Assembly: GCF_026735135.1 (NCBI RefSeq)
Contig: NZ_JAPQER010000003.1
Location: forward strand, 248,001-312,000
DNA length: 64,000 bases
Direction of reading: 5' to 3'
Source: Clostridium aestuarii
GTDB lineage: Bacteria; Bacillota; Clostridia; Clostridiales; Clostridiaceae
The position numbers and the translations under genes are program-made. A model generated the notes under the pieces. That model made no database searches, had not been told where the DNA came from, and saw only the letters and a program-made list of their open reading frames with translations. Positions 36,501 to 45,112 of the stretch are shown here, one piece after another; within the stretch, counting starts at the first letter, position 1, and the number at the start of each line of letters is the position of its first letter.

Positions 36501-36995
36501 ATGAAAAATAAAGGATATACGCTTTTAGAACTTTTAATAGTGTTAGGTATAATGGGAATGGTAATGATACCTGTTTCATCATTTTTCTTCAGTAATTACA
36601 GAACATTGAATGAAATAAGTGGTGAATTGGATTTACAAAGAGAAGGTGAAAAAGCTATTAATTCTATTGTAAATGAGGCTGTGAGTTCAAAAGGGATAAA
36701 ACAAATTAATGTATATACTAGTGATGGCGACGAATTTATAAATGATATAACTTTTACAGCTCTTAATAATAGTGAAATTAAATTTAGTGTTGAGAGTAAT
36801 CAGCTTTACTGTAAAAAAGGGTCTAGTACAAAACAAGCTAAAGCGAAAAATGTTAAACATATTAAAATTGAATATAAAGCTGCTAAAATTGATGAGGCTA
36901 AAGGAATTTCTATAATAGTTTATTTAGAAACTGGCAAAAACAATAAAGTATCAAAAAAGGTAAAAGGTGAGGTGTATTTTAGGAATAAAGAATAA
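36501..36995 (+). CDS. Minor prepilin (PilW/GspJ-like)
   Basis: A 164-residue prepilin: 'MKNKG' leader, then YTLLELLIVLGIMGMVMIP with Glu5, and a small beta-rich domain ('LYCKKGSSTKQAK', 'VKHIKIEYKA') as in GspJ/PilW minor pilins. The frame extends upstream to 36462, but the ATG at 36501 with GAAGGTG gives a normal short leader. It starts 20 bases after the PilX-like gene and precedes the giant surface protein by 20 bases, consistent with a tip complex carrying that protein. Confidence 0.85.
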   Translation: MKNKGYTLLELLIVLGIMGMVMIPVSSFFFSNYRTLNEISGELDLQREGEKAINSIVNEAVSSKGIKQINVYTSDGDEFINDITFTALNNSEIKFSVESNQLYCKKGSSTKQAKAKNVKHIKIEYKAAKIDEAKGISIIVYLETGKNNKVSKKVKGEVYFRNKE

Positions 36996-37015
36996 AATTT
37001 TAGGGGGGAGAAGGT

Positions 37016-40000
37016 ATGAGAAAAAAAAGGATATTTAGTTTTGCTCTTGTCTTTATATTTTTATTAAGTCAGATGGCGGCTGTGTCTGCTTATGCATTAT
37101 CAGGTATAAATGGAACACCAAATATTAAAATGAAAGTTACTGATATAAAAGGTGATAAGCCAGAATATACAGGAAGCAATAAAATATTAACAAATGAAAA
37201 TGACATAAAATTAAATGGTGATTCTTATGTGACTTTTAAAGCAGAAGGAACTTCAACAGATTTAAAGAATGTTAAGTATAAATTTTTTAAACAAGCAGTA
37301 CAGCCTAATGAAACTGATTTCAATAGTTTAACAGATTGGAAACAAGTAGATTATGAAGAATTTATAAGTAATGATGTTATAGAAAATAAGCCAGGGTATT
37401 TAACTTGGAGAAGTTATGATGTCAGTCATATGAGTACTTTGAGTAACAATAATGGAAAATGGTCTAGCAGAACAAATGTTTATAAAAATCCTCATAACCA
37501 GATTCAATTTCAAAGTACAAAAACTTCAACAAATGTGGAAGAATATATTCCTAGGGGAGAAGTAACAAAATCAGTATTTTTGACTGGTATGAATATTGGC
37601 GCTAATGGGGGACCTTATCCAAGATATAAGGAAGCTTCAAAATTTTGGGGATATATTAAGCCAAACCAAACAGGAACTTATTATTTTGGAATTTCTTCAG
37701 ATGATGGAAGTTATGGATATATAATTGACGATGATGGAGAGCAGAAAGAGATAGTAAGTAGAACTTCAACAATAGACAATAGATATCCTAATGATGGATA
37801 TTTTTATCCACATGGAGCATTTTTTAGTACTAAAAATACACCTGTAAAATTAACAGCAGGAAAGCACTACCCAATATATTTAGAATATTTTAACTGGGGT
37901 GGCGGTGCAAAATTTGAGTTTTTTTATAATAAAGATTCAATAGTAAATGAGAATAACAAAACCAAAGTTCCGCAAAATTGGTTCTATCCATCAAGAACAG
38001 ATACTCCAGGTACAGTTCCAGAAAGTACTTTTATTATTGATTATAGGGCAGAAATTCCAAAAGAAACGGGTATGTATTATATTGGAATTAAAAGTGGAAG
38101 TAACAAAGGGATTTATGGACCTTTTAAAATATCACCTAAAGCACCTATAAATCTTGCAAAACAAGTAGAAAAAAATCAAATTTTATTAAACACTGATTTT
38201 AAAGTTAATTATAAAATTCAGCCGCAACCAATATCAGCAGAAGGTATATTGCCTGAATCCTATTTAAAGGATAAGGAAATTGTTTTAGTTATGGATACAT
38301 CCGGGAGTATGAAAGAGAATATAAAATATAACATAGAAAATAATGGACAATCTATATTTGAAGAAAAGTATGCGCCTAGGAATATACAAGCAAGTCTTCA
38401 GAAAACACGTGGAAATTATTTCTTTCAAATAGATTTTGATGAACCATCTGCTGGGGAAGAAAATAATCAAACGTATTTAGTGTTTTATTCTGAAAAAAAA
38501 ATAGATGAAGTAGAAAATTGGTTAAAAAACTTGGGGTATAATGATTTGAGACAGCTTCATACAAATTATAATGCATATTGGGATTGGTATGAAAAAAGTT
38601 TTGATTTTCCACTTCGTAAAAAAGCAAATTCTAATTGGGGATTTAAAGATATTGACGGAAATTATTTCAAGCAAAATAAATCGTATAATTTATATATAGC
38701 AACAATTAAAGATTCAACGCAATATAATTGTAAGGTTGTGGGTTTGTCAAAAGCTGGGAGCAAAGTGGGCGTTGAAGGAACTAAGAAAAAAATAGATGTA
38801 ATGAAGGAAGTTGCTAAAAATTTCCTTGAGAAACTTAAAACAGACAAAAATAATAGAGTGAAAGTTGCATTAGTTCCTTATTCAGATTATGCGAGAGATA
38901 ATACTTTTAATAATGAAAATTTTGCAGATTTATCAGATTCTACTCAATATGAAAGTTTAACAGATAAAATTGAAAGTTTGAGTGCTGATGGTGGAACTAA
39001 TATTGGAGATGGATTAAGAAAAGCATATTATAAATTTTCTAATTCAAGTCAGAATTCACGTAAATATGTAATATTAATGACAGATGGAGAGCCTACTTTC
39101 CATAGTAGTACCACAGAAATAGTACAGGAGCGATATAAGGTTTGGAATTTTTGGCATACAAATTGGCACTGGGAATGGAAAGAAGTAGAAAAGGAGGGTC
39201 AACAATATTTTGAAAATGGAAATTTCCCTAATGAGTATGATTATTTTGGTGGTGGATCTAGTACTACCCCTGATGATAAACTATACGCTAATAAAGTAGC
39301 AAAAGACCTTATATTAAACGGTGGGAAAAAAATTGAATCTTTCATGATTGCATTTAGTAATGATGCAGACAAAAGTGAACTTAAAAATATTGCAAATAGT
39401 GCTGATGGATACTATAAAGAAGCAGTAGATGGAAATGTTTTAGATGAAGTATATCAAAAATTAGCTGCTCAGATACAAAGTGATTTACCTATTCATGGTA
39501 TAAATTTTAAAGAAATATTGCCTCAAGGAATAAATATAGTAGGTGTATCCGATGGTTTAGAAGTTAATGGTCAAACTGTAACAGGAGATATAGGAAGTAT
39601 TTCATATACATTAAATAAGGAAACAAACCAATTTGAGGCTGAGCCGTTTAAATTTACAGTTACTTTAAATGCTTCAGAAGTAGGAGAGTATAAATTAGGA
39701 AGAACTGGAAATGATGATAGTACATCATATATAGATTATAAAGATATTGATGGAACTGATGGGCATAAAGATTTCCCAGGAATAGATATATCAGTATCTG
39801 AAAATAAATCACCAGAGATAACAGCAAGTTTGATAGAGCATGAAACAAATGGAGAAAAATATAAATTAACTTTAACAATAGATGAGCCTGCGAAAATAGA
39901 AATTTTTAATGCTGATAAGTATAGTATTTGGTTATCGGATAAAACAGAAGAAAATGCTGACCAATATCCTAAGACTTTTCCAATAGATATTAATAAATCT

Positions 40001-42952
40001 GACTTAAGCAGAAAATATATGATTATTAAAGCAGAAGATAAATTTAAAAATATGTCAGAAGAAACAGTTCCTTTAATTATTTTAAAGCCAATAAGAGTTC
40101 AAGATAGCGCTCAAAATGATGAAGATATAAAAGGAATATTAGATTTTGAAACAGAAGAAAACTCTACAATTACATGTATAAAAGTTAATGGAAATATAGT
40201 TGCTGAGAATAAATTAACCAATATAGGTGAATATACACAATTGATTAATTTAAAAGAAGGTAATAATGAAATTGAGATTACTGTGAAAAATCAATTTAAC
40301 AATATTTCTACTTTGAAATTCAATGAAGAAGTTACTGATAATCAACCACCTTCAGCAACAATAGTAACAATAAATTCAAATAATGCAAATGAACATACAT
40401 TAGCAAAAGTAGGAGATAAAATAACATTAACAATAAAAACGGATGAAGATATAAAAAAACCAATAGTAATTATAGCAGGAAAAGTTGCTAATGTGATTGG
40501 AAATGGAAGTGATTGGATTGCAACTTATACAATGCAGAGTGGTGATAAAGAAGGAATTGTAGAATTTACATTAGACTTTGAAGATATTGAGGGTAATAAA
40601 GCAGAAAGAGTTACAAGTTCAACGAATAATAGTTATGTTAAATTTGATAAGACACCACCTATAATAACAATATCAGATACAATAATGGAAGATAATAAAG
40701 TAAATAGCGAAGAACAAAATAATGTGATAGTAAGTGGTGAAACGGAAGTCAAAGCTAAAGTCAAAATAACTATTACTGATGGAAATAAGATAATAGAAAG
40801 AACTGTTACAGCAGATGATAATGGAGAATATAGTGTAAGTGGATTAAATGTAAGTGGGTTTGAAGATGGAGAACTAACAATAACTGTAGAAGCAACGGAT
40901 GAAGCAGGAAATACATCTAAAAAAGTCATAAAGAAAATTGAAAAAAACACTAAAAAATTAGTAACAAATATTGTAGTAACACGAAAAATTTTCAATAATA
41001 AAACTTCAGTAATAGAGGATAGAAATTTTGAATTAGTATATACAATAACTCCTCAAACTATTACTCCAGAAGATATAATTGAAGTTTTTGGTAATAAATC
41101 AGTTGATAATGTTTTAGAAGTTGCTAATGTTAAATTTAAAGAAACATTCCCAGAAGCTGATAAATTTGAGGTTTTAGGAGTTGAAGGATTACAAAATAAT
41201 TTAATTAATAAAGGGGTTATAACAGGAACATTAGCTAATATTAACTATAGTAAACAAAGTGATGGAAGCTATAAAGCACAGCCTTTTGAGATAAAAGTTA
41301 AGTTAAGAGTAAAACAAAAAGGAACTTACAAATTAGGGTTAAATAATGTATCTTATTTAGAATATACAGATTTTAAAGACAATAAAGTTATTAGTCCTTT
41401 TACTAATATGGATTTAGTAGTCAATCCATTTAAAGCTCAATTGCAGTCAACAAAAAATATATTAGCTGATGATGATAATTTTAAACGTGGAGAAACATTT
41501 AAATCAAAATATACAATAACTCCATTAGAATTATATCTTGATGATTACTTTGATAATGACCAAATTGCGTTAATACAATCTCAAGGCGAAAATGCTATAG
41601 ATGTAAATGGCAATAAGCTTTTAGAGGATTTTGTTATTAACAATACTCAATTTCAAGAAACTGTATCAAATGGTTTGAGGATAACTGATGATAATAAATT
41701 TACATTTAATAATGGTAAGGTAACAGGAACAATACCAAATATTATTTATACATTGAATGAAGCTAAGGATAAACTTGTAGCTAACTCTATAAGTTTTGAA
41801 GTGCAATTTAAATGTATTAGTGCAGGATCATATATTTTAGGTGAAAATAACAGTTCATTTGTAACTTATAATGATTATGATGATGAACAAGGTAAAAAAG
41901 TATTTACTATGTCTTCTTTAGAATTTAAAGATATTAATGTTGAAGAGGTAACTAATTTATTAATTCAAGCTAGTTTAGTATCAAATTCAAGCAATTTAAG
42001 TAAATATGATTTAAATGTTGATGTTACAGAACCTGGGGTTAATGGTAGTATAATTCATTTAACGGAACTCAAAATTAAAAATACTGCAGATATTGAAGAA
42101 AATATTTATGATTCAAATGTAACTGCTGTAGATGGAACTAAAAGCTTTACTCATAAAATAGATGAAAGCTTTTTGACAGGAAATAATATTAAAGTTGTTG
42201 GAAGGGACAAAAAAGGTAGAACTGTAACAATAACAATACCAATAATTAAATTAATTACTAAAGAGTTTGTTAAAGATCAAAATAATATTGAAATAGAATC
42301 ACAACCAGATATTTGGATAGATGAATTTAAGGCAAATAGAACTGAATATATAATAGAAACAATTCATCCAAAAACAAATCCGGTTTCTGGTAGACACATA
42401 CAAAAATATGTAACATTAGCTAAAGGTTCAAATATGTTGGAAATACAAGTTAGAAATAGTGAGGGCAATATATCACGAAGAAAATTTCAAATAAATACAG
42501 AAAAAAATAATGTTGTTAAGCAGGGCATATTTGTAAAAAATAATTCAGCTGAAGGGTACATTGTTGGAGGAGAAGGAGCACAAGGGAATATTAATATTAT
42601 AAAAACAATGGTACAGCATATTGGAGTTAAGGTTAAAGTTAATAATAATAAATCTAAATTTGGAATCGATGTGGGTACTCCTAATCCAGACAAAAACACT
42701 AAATTAAGTATATATGAGATTAATAATGGTGTGCTTAAAAAGATACCAGTATTTACTGCAGCATGTAAATTAAATGAAATAAGTGATAAAATTTTAGAGT
42801 GTGGATTTGAAAATGGAAAAACTTATATTATTGAATATACATTTGCAGGTAATGAAAAAAAGGGTACTAAAATAACTAGTGAAGTAAAAGTTGATGGTAT
42901 TAAGGCAGCAAAATTAACAATGATAATTAAAGAATTGCCTAAATTAGATTAG
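37016..42952 (+). CDS. Giant secreted PA14 + VWA surface protein, candidate pilus tip adhesin
   Basis: 1978 residues. Signal peptide ~1-27 (MRKKRIFS, hydrophobic core, VSAYA). A PA14-like domain lies at ~180-325 ('WGYIKPNQTGTYYFGISSDD', 'AGKHYPIYLEYFNWGGGAKF'). A von Willebrand A domain at ~420-820 has a complete MIDAS (DTSGSM near 426, GGTNIGDG near 660, MTDGEPT near 690). It is interrupted by a ~150-residue insert after DTSGS and a Trp-rich insert after the third motif. Several Ig-like domains and three copies of one beta-domain follow. There is no LPxTG or C-terminal anchor. Position after minor pilins suggests a PilY1/PilC-like role (inference). Confidence 0.8.
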   Translation: MRKKRIFSFALVFIFLLSQMAAVSAYALSGINGTPNIKMKVTDIKGDKPEYTGSNKILTNENDIKLNGDSYVTFKAEGTSTDLKNVKYKFFKQAVQPNETDFNSLTDWKQVDYEEFISNDVIENKPGYLTWRSYDVSHMSTLSNNNGKWSSRTNVYKNPHNQIQFQSTKTSTNVEEYIPRGEVTKSVFLTGMNIGANGGPYPRYKEASKFWGYIKPNQTGTYYFGISSDDGSYGYIIDDDGEQKEIVSRTSTIDNRYPNDGYFYPHGAFFSTKNTPVKLTAGKHYPIYLEYFNWGGGAKFEFFYNKDSIVNENNKTKVPQNWFYPSRTDTPGTVPESTFIIDYRAEIPKETGMYYIGIKSGSNKGIYGPFKISPKAPINLAKQVEKNQILLNTDFKVNYKIQPQPISAEGILPESYLKDKEIVLVMDTSGSMKENIKYNIENNGQSIFEEKYAPRNIQASLQKTRGNYFFQIDFDEPSAGEENNQTYLVFYSEKKIDEVENWLKNLGYNDLRQLHTNYNAYWDWYEKSFDFPLRKKANSNWGFKDIDGNYFKQNKSYNLYIATIKDSTQYNCKVVGLSKAGSKVGVEGTKKKIDVMKEVAKNFLEKLKTDKNNRVKVALVPYSDYARDNTFNNENFADLSDSTQYESLTDKIESLSADGGTNIGDGLRKAYYKFSNSSQNSRKYVILMTDGEPTFHSSTTEIVQERYKVWNFWHTNWHWEWKEVEKEGQQYFENGNFPNEYDYFGGGSSTTPDDKLYANKVAKDLILNGGKKIESFMIAFSNDADKSELKNIANSADGYYKEAVDGNVLDEVYQKLAAQIQSDLPIHGINFKEILPQGINIVGVSDGLEVNGQTVTGDIGSISYTLNKETNQFEAEPFKFTVTLNASEVGEYKLGRTGNDDSTSYIDYKDIDGTDGHKDFPGIDISVSENKSPEITASLIEHETNGEKYKLTLTIDEPAKIEIFNADKYSIWLSDKTEENADQYPKTFPIDINKSDLSRKYMIIKAEDKFKNMSEETVPLIILKPIRVQDSAQNDEDIKGILDFETEENSTITCIKVNGNIVAENKLTNIGEYTQLINLKEGNNEIEITVKNQFNNISTLKFNEEVTDNQPPSATIVTINSNNANEHTLAKVGDKITLTIKTDEDIKKPIVIIAGKVANVIGNGSDWIATYTMQSGDKEGIVEFTLDFEDIEGNKAERVTSSTNNSYVKFDKTPPIITISDTIMEDNKVNSEEQNNVIVSGETEVKAKVKITITDGNKIIERTVTADDNGEYSVSGLNVSGFEDGELTITVEATDEAGNTSKKVIKKIEKNTKKLVTNIVVTRKIFNNKTSVIEDRNFELVYTITPQTITPEDIIEVFGNKSVDNVLEVANVKFKETFPEADKFEVLGVEGLQNNLINKGVITGTLANINYSKQSDGSYKAQPFEIKVKLRVKQKGTYKLGLNNVSYLEYTDFKDNKVISPFTNMDLVVNPFKAQLQSTKNILADDDNFKRGETFKSKYTITPLELYLDDYFDNDQIALIQSQGENAIDVNGNKLLEDFVINNTQFQETVSNGLRITDDNKFTFNNGKVTGTIPNIIYTLNEAKDKLVANSISFEVQFKCISAGSYILGENNSSFVTYNDYDDEQGKKVFTMSSLEFKDINVEEVTNLLIQASLVSNSSNLSKYDLNVDVTEPGVNGSIIHLTELKIKNTADIEENIYDSNVTAVDGTKSFTHKIDESFLTGNNIKVVGRDKKGRTVTITIPIIKLITKEFVKDQNNIEIESQPDIWIDEFKANRTEYIIETIHPKTNPVSGRHIQKYVTLAKGSNMLEIQVRNSEGNISRRKFQINTEKNNVVKQGIFVKNNSAEGYIVGGEGAQGNINIIKTMVQHIGVKVKVNNNKSKFGIDVGTPNPDKNTKLSIYEINNGVLKKIPVFTAACKLNEISDKILECGFENGKTYIIEYTFAGNEKKGTKITSEVKVDGIKAAKLTMIIKELPKLD

Positions 42953-42985
42953 TAAGCAAAATCTTAGGTGAGTTTATAAATTCTA

Positions 42986-43017
42986 AGCAAAAGGATAACT
43001 ATGGTTGTCCTTTTGCT
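42986..43017 (+). terminator. Hairpin between the adhesin gene and pilD
   Basis: AGCAAAAGGATAAC, loop TATG, GTTGTCCTTTTGCT, followed by a weak T-rich tail. It probably attenuates or ends the long pilus transcript. Confidence 0.6.
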
Positions 43018-43061
43018 ATGTTTAAGTTATAATGATTGATAGTAAAGTGAGGTAAAGAAAA

Positions 43062-43820
43062 ATGGATTATATAGTTATTGTTTTACTAGGTTTATTAATT
43101 GGAAGTTTTCTGAATGTTTGTATATATAGAATTCCAAGAGAAGAATCAATATCTTATCCACCGTCTCATTGTACAAATTGCGGTCAGATGATAAAACCAT
43201 ATGACTTAATACCTGTTATAAGTTATATGGTTTTAAAAGGTAAGTGCAGACATTGTGGAATGAAAATATCAATAAGATATCCAATTATAGAATTGTTTAC
43301 AGGAATAGTATTTCTATTAATATATAGTAACTATGGTTTTTCTATTGAACTCTTAAAGTTTACAATTTTAGGTTGTTTTTTAATAGTTATTGGAATTATA
43401 GATTTTGATACAACGGATGTGTATTTTAAAGTAACTATGAGCGGAATTTTAATTGGTGTAATATTTTTATGTGTTTATTCTTATTATTATACGTATAATA
43501 TTAATAGTTATATATTAGGAGCATTGATTGGAGGAGGATTCATTTCAGTTATAATATTGACTACGCATGGTATGGGTTGGGGAGACGCAGAAATTTGTGC
43601 TCTTATTGGTTTGTATTTAGGGTGGAAGCTTACAATATTAGCAATGTTTTTGTCTGTAATTTTAGGTGCTGTGGTAGGAATCGTGCTTATACTTACAAAG
43701 AAAAAATCTTCTAAGGATTATATACCTTTTGGTCCGTATATAGCTATTGGTGCAATGATTTCTGTGTTGTGGGGATATAAAATATTATTATGGTATTTTA
43801 ACAGCTTTTATTTAGCATAA
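43062..43820 (+). CDS. pilD: Type IV prepilin peptidase/methyltransferase (A24 family)
   Basis: This 252-residue membrane enzyme removes the prepilin leaders and methylates the new N terminus. The N-terminal 'GSFLNVCIYRIPREESI' and the zinc-type tetracysteine CTNCG...CRHCG belong to the methylase domain. The aspartate protease motifs are 'GIIDFDTTDVYF' near residue 110 and 'GMGWGDAEI' near residue 170. It has about seven or eight helices. Substrates are the four pilin-like proteins of this operon. The ATG has GTGAGGTAAAG. Confidence 0.93.
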   Translation: MDYIVIVLLGLLIGSFLNVCIYRIPREESISYPPSHCTNCGQMIKPYDLIPVISYMVLKGKCRHCGMKISIRYPIIELFTGIVFLLIYSNYGFSIELLKFTILGCFLIVIGIIDFDTTDVYFKVTMSGILIGVIFLCVYSYYYTYNINSYILGALIGGGFISVIILTTHGMGWGDAEICALIGLYLGWKLTILAMFLSVILGAVVGIVLILTKKKSSKDYIPFGPYIAIGAMISVLWGYKILLWYFNSFYLA

Positions 43821-43920
43821 ATTTAAAATGTACTACTTATGAGTATAACGTTGTAAAAAACATGAATAAACTATATAATTAAAATAATATCAGTAGTATA
43901 GTGGGGGGAGAACTGAAAAA

Positions 43921-44631
43921 ATGTTTATACCTATAAAGAATACTAAGGTGTACGAACAAGTAATTGAACAAATAAAAGGAATGATTTCAGATGGTACACT
44001 TAAACGTGGAGATAAATTGCCATCTGAAAGAGATTTAGTTCAGCAGTTAGGAGTTAGTAGAGCATCTATAAGAGAAGCTTTAAGAGCTCTTGATATAATA
44101 GGACTTATAGAATCAAGACAAGGTGAGGGAAACTTTATTAGAGAAAGTTTTGAAAATGGATTAGTTGAACCACTTTCTATTATGTTCATGTTAAATGAAA
44201 GCAAACCAAAAGAAATATTTGAACTTAGAAAGGTCATGGAAATAGAGACTGCAGCATTAGCAGCAAAACGAATAAGTGAAAGCGAATTAGAAGTATTAAA
44301 AGATTTAGTTAATAAAATGGAAAACTCAAATGATGAGGAAATTAAAGTTAAAATAGATAAAAAATTTCACTATACAATAGCACATGCATCTGGTAATTTT
44401 GTAATATTTAACATACTTAATACTTTATCTACATTAATAGATGCATTCATAAAGGATGCAAGAAAAGAAATATTAAGGAAAGATAAAAATAAAAATACTA
44501 TTAATACTCAGCATGAAGCAATATATAATGCTTTAAAAGAACATAATCCAGGAGAAGCTGCAACGGTTATGAGAAAGCACATGGAATTGATTGATGAGAA
44601 TTTAATAAGTTCAAAGAAGACTGTTGATTAA
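43921..44631 (+). CDS. GntR/FadR-family regulator of the lactate locus (LldR-like)
   Basis: The 236 residues contain an N-terminal winged helix ('LKRGDKLPSERDLVQQLGVSRASIREALRAL', in pieces) and a C-terminal FCD domain with metal/effector-binding histidines ('DKKFHYTIAHASGN', 'QHEAIYNALKEH', 'MRKHMELI'). FadR-type regulators of lactate genes bind TNGTNNNACNA operators, and several such sites lie in the promoters to the right. Lactate is the likely inducer (inference). The gene is directly upstream of the permease in the same orientation but has its own terminator. Confidence 0.88.
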   Translation: MFIPIKNTKVYEQVIEQIKGMISDGTLKRGDKLPSERDLVQQLGVSRASIREALRALDIIGLIESRQGEGNFIRESFENGLVEPLSIMFMLNESKPKEIFELRKVMEIETAALAAKRISESELEVLKDLVNKMENSNDEEIKVKIDKKFHYTIAHASGNFVIFNILNTLSTLIDAFIKDARKEILRKDKNKNTINTQHEAIYNALKEHNPGEAATVMRKHMELIDENLISSKKTVD

Positions 44632-44650
44632 ACAACAGTCTTCTTTATTT
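44615..44650 (+). terminator. Terminator of the regulator gene
   Basis: AGAAGACTGTTG, loop ATTAAA, CAACAGTCTTCT then TTATTTATT. The stop codon of the gene lies in the loop. Confidence 0.88.
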
Positions 44651-44699
44651 ATTAAAAAAAGCTTATTATATGAGTTATGTAATTTATACATTTGTATAG

Positions 44700-44715
44700 T
44701 GTTAATAAGTTAACA
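44700..44715. promoter_or_regulatory. Rex-type redox operator upstream of lactate permease 1
   Basis: TGTTAA-TAAG-TTAACA, a perfect dyad matching the inner 16 bases of the clostridial Rex consensus TTGTTAANNNNTTAACAA. Rex represses when NADH is low. Confidence 0.6.
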
Positions 44716-44830
44716 GTATATAAATGTATAATATGTAAAAAATATATAAATAAATGTTCGTTTTATTAATTATATGAAATAAATACAAATATAATATGCA
44801 TATTTTTATTTATTTTTCCAATAATAACAT

Positions 44831-44852
44831 AAGTTTGATATATAACTAACTT
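44831..44852 (+). promoter_or_regulatory. Conserved 22-base element, copy 1
   Basis: AAGTTTGA-TATA-TAACTAACTT. The same pattern (AAGTTTGA-N4-TAACTAACTT) recurs upstream of three other lactate transcription units. Function unknown. The remainder of 44651-45001 is AT-rich without a gene. Confidence 0.55.
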
Positions 44853-45001
44853 ATATATATATTACATAAATGACTATATTATTAAAAAATATTGAAAAAT
44901 ATTATAATAATTGATTTCAATATGATTATAGATAAATCATAGGTTTGAAAAAATTTAACACCCATAGGTACTTAAAAATACAAGTGTTAATTGTATAACA
45001 A

Positions 45002-45062
45002 TTCTGGAAAAATTTAATAAAATGTGATAATATCTTAAATAGACAATCTGATTGTCTGACCA
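45002..45062 (+). promoter_or_regulatory. Promoter and FadR-type operator of lactate permease 1
   Basis: TTCTGG (45002-45007), 18-base spacer, extended -10 TGTGATAAT (45023-45031). Downstream at 45041-45057 is a perfect dyad AGACAATC-T-GATTGTCT overlapping TTGTCTGACCA (45052-45062), which fits TNGTNNNACNA. The operator lies just after the expected start site. Confidence 0.6.
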
Positions 45063-45112
45063 GAATGAATTAAAAGTAAATACTTAATTATTATTTTTAA
45101 AGGGGTGAGTTT

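Noticed and set aside
40633..40995. Antisense frame of 120 residues inside the giant surface gene
   Set aside because: Shadow of the coding strand: low-complexity Ser/Val/Leu composition, no ribosome site, inside a clear gene. The same applies to the other antisense frames within rnf, pil, etf and oxidase genes.
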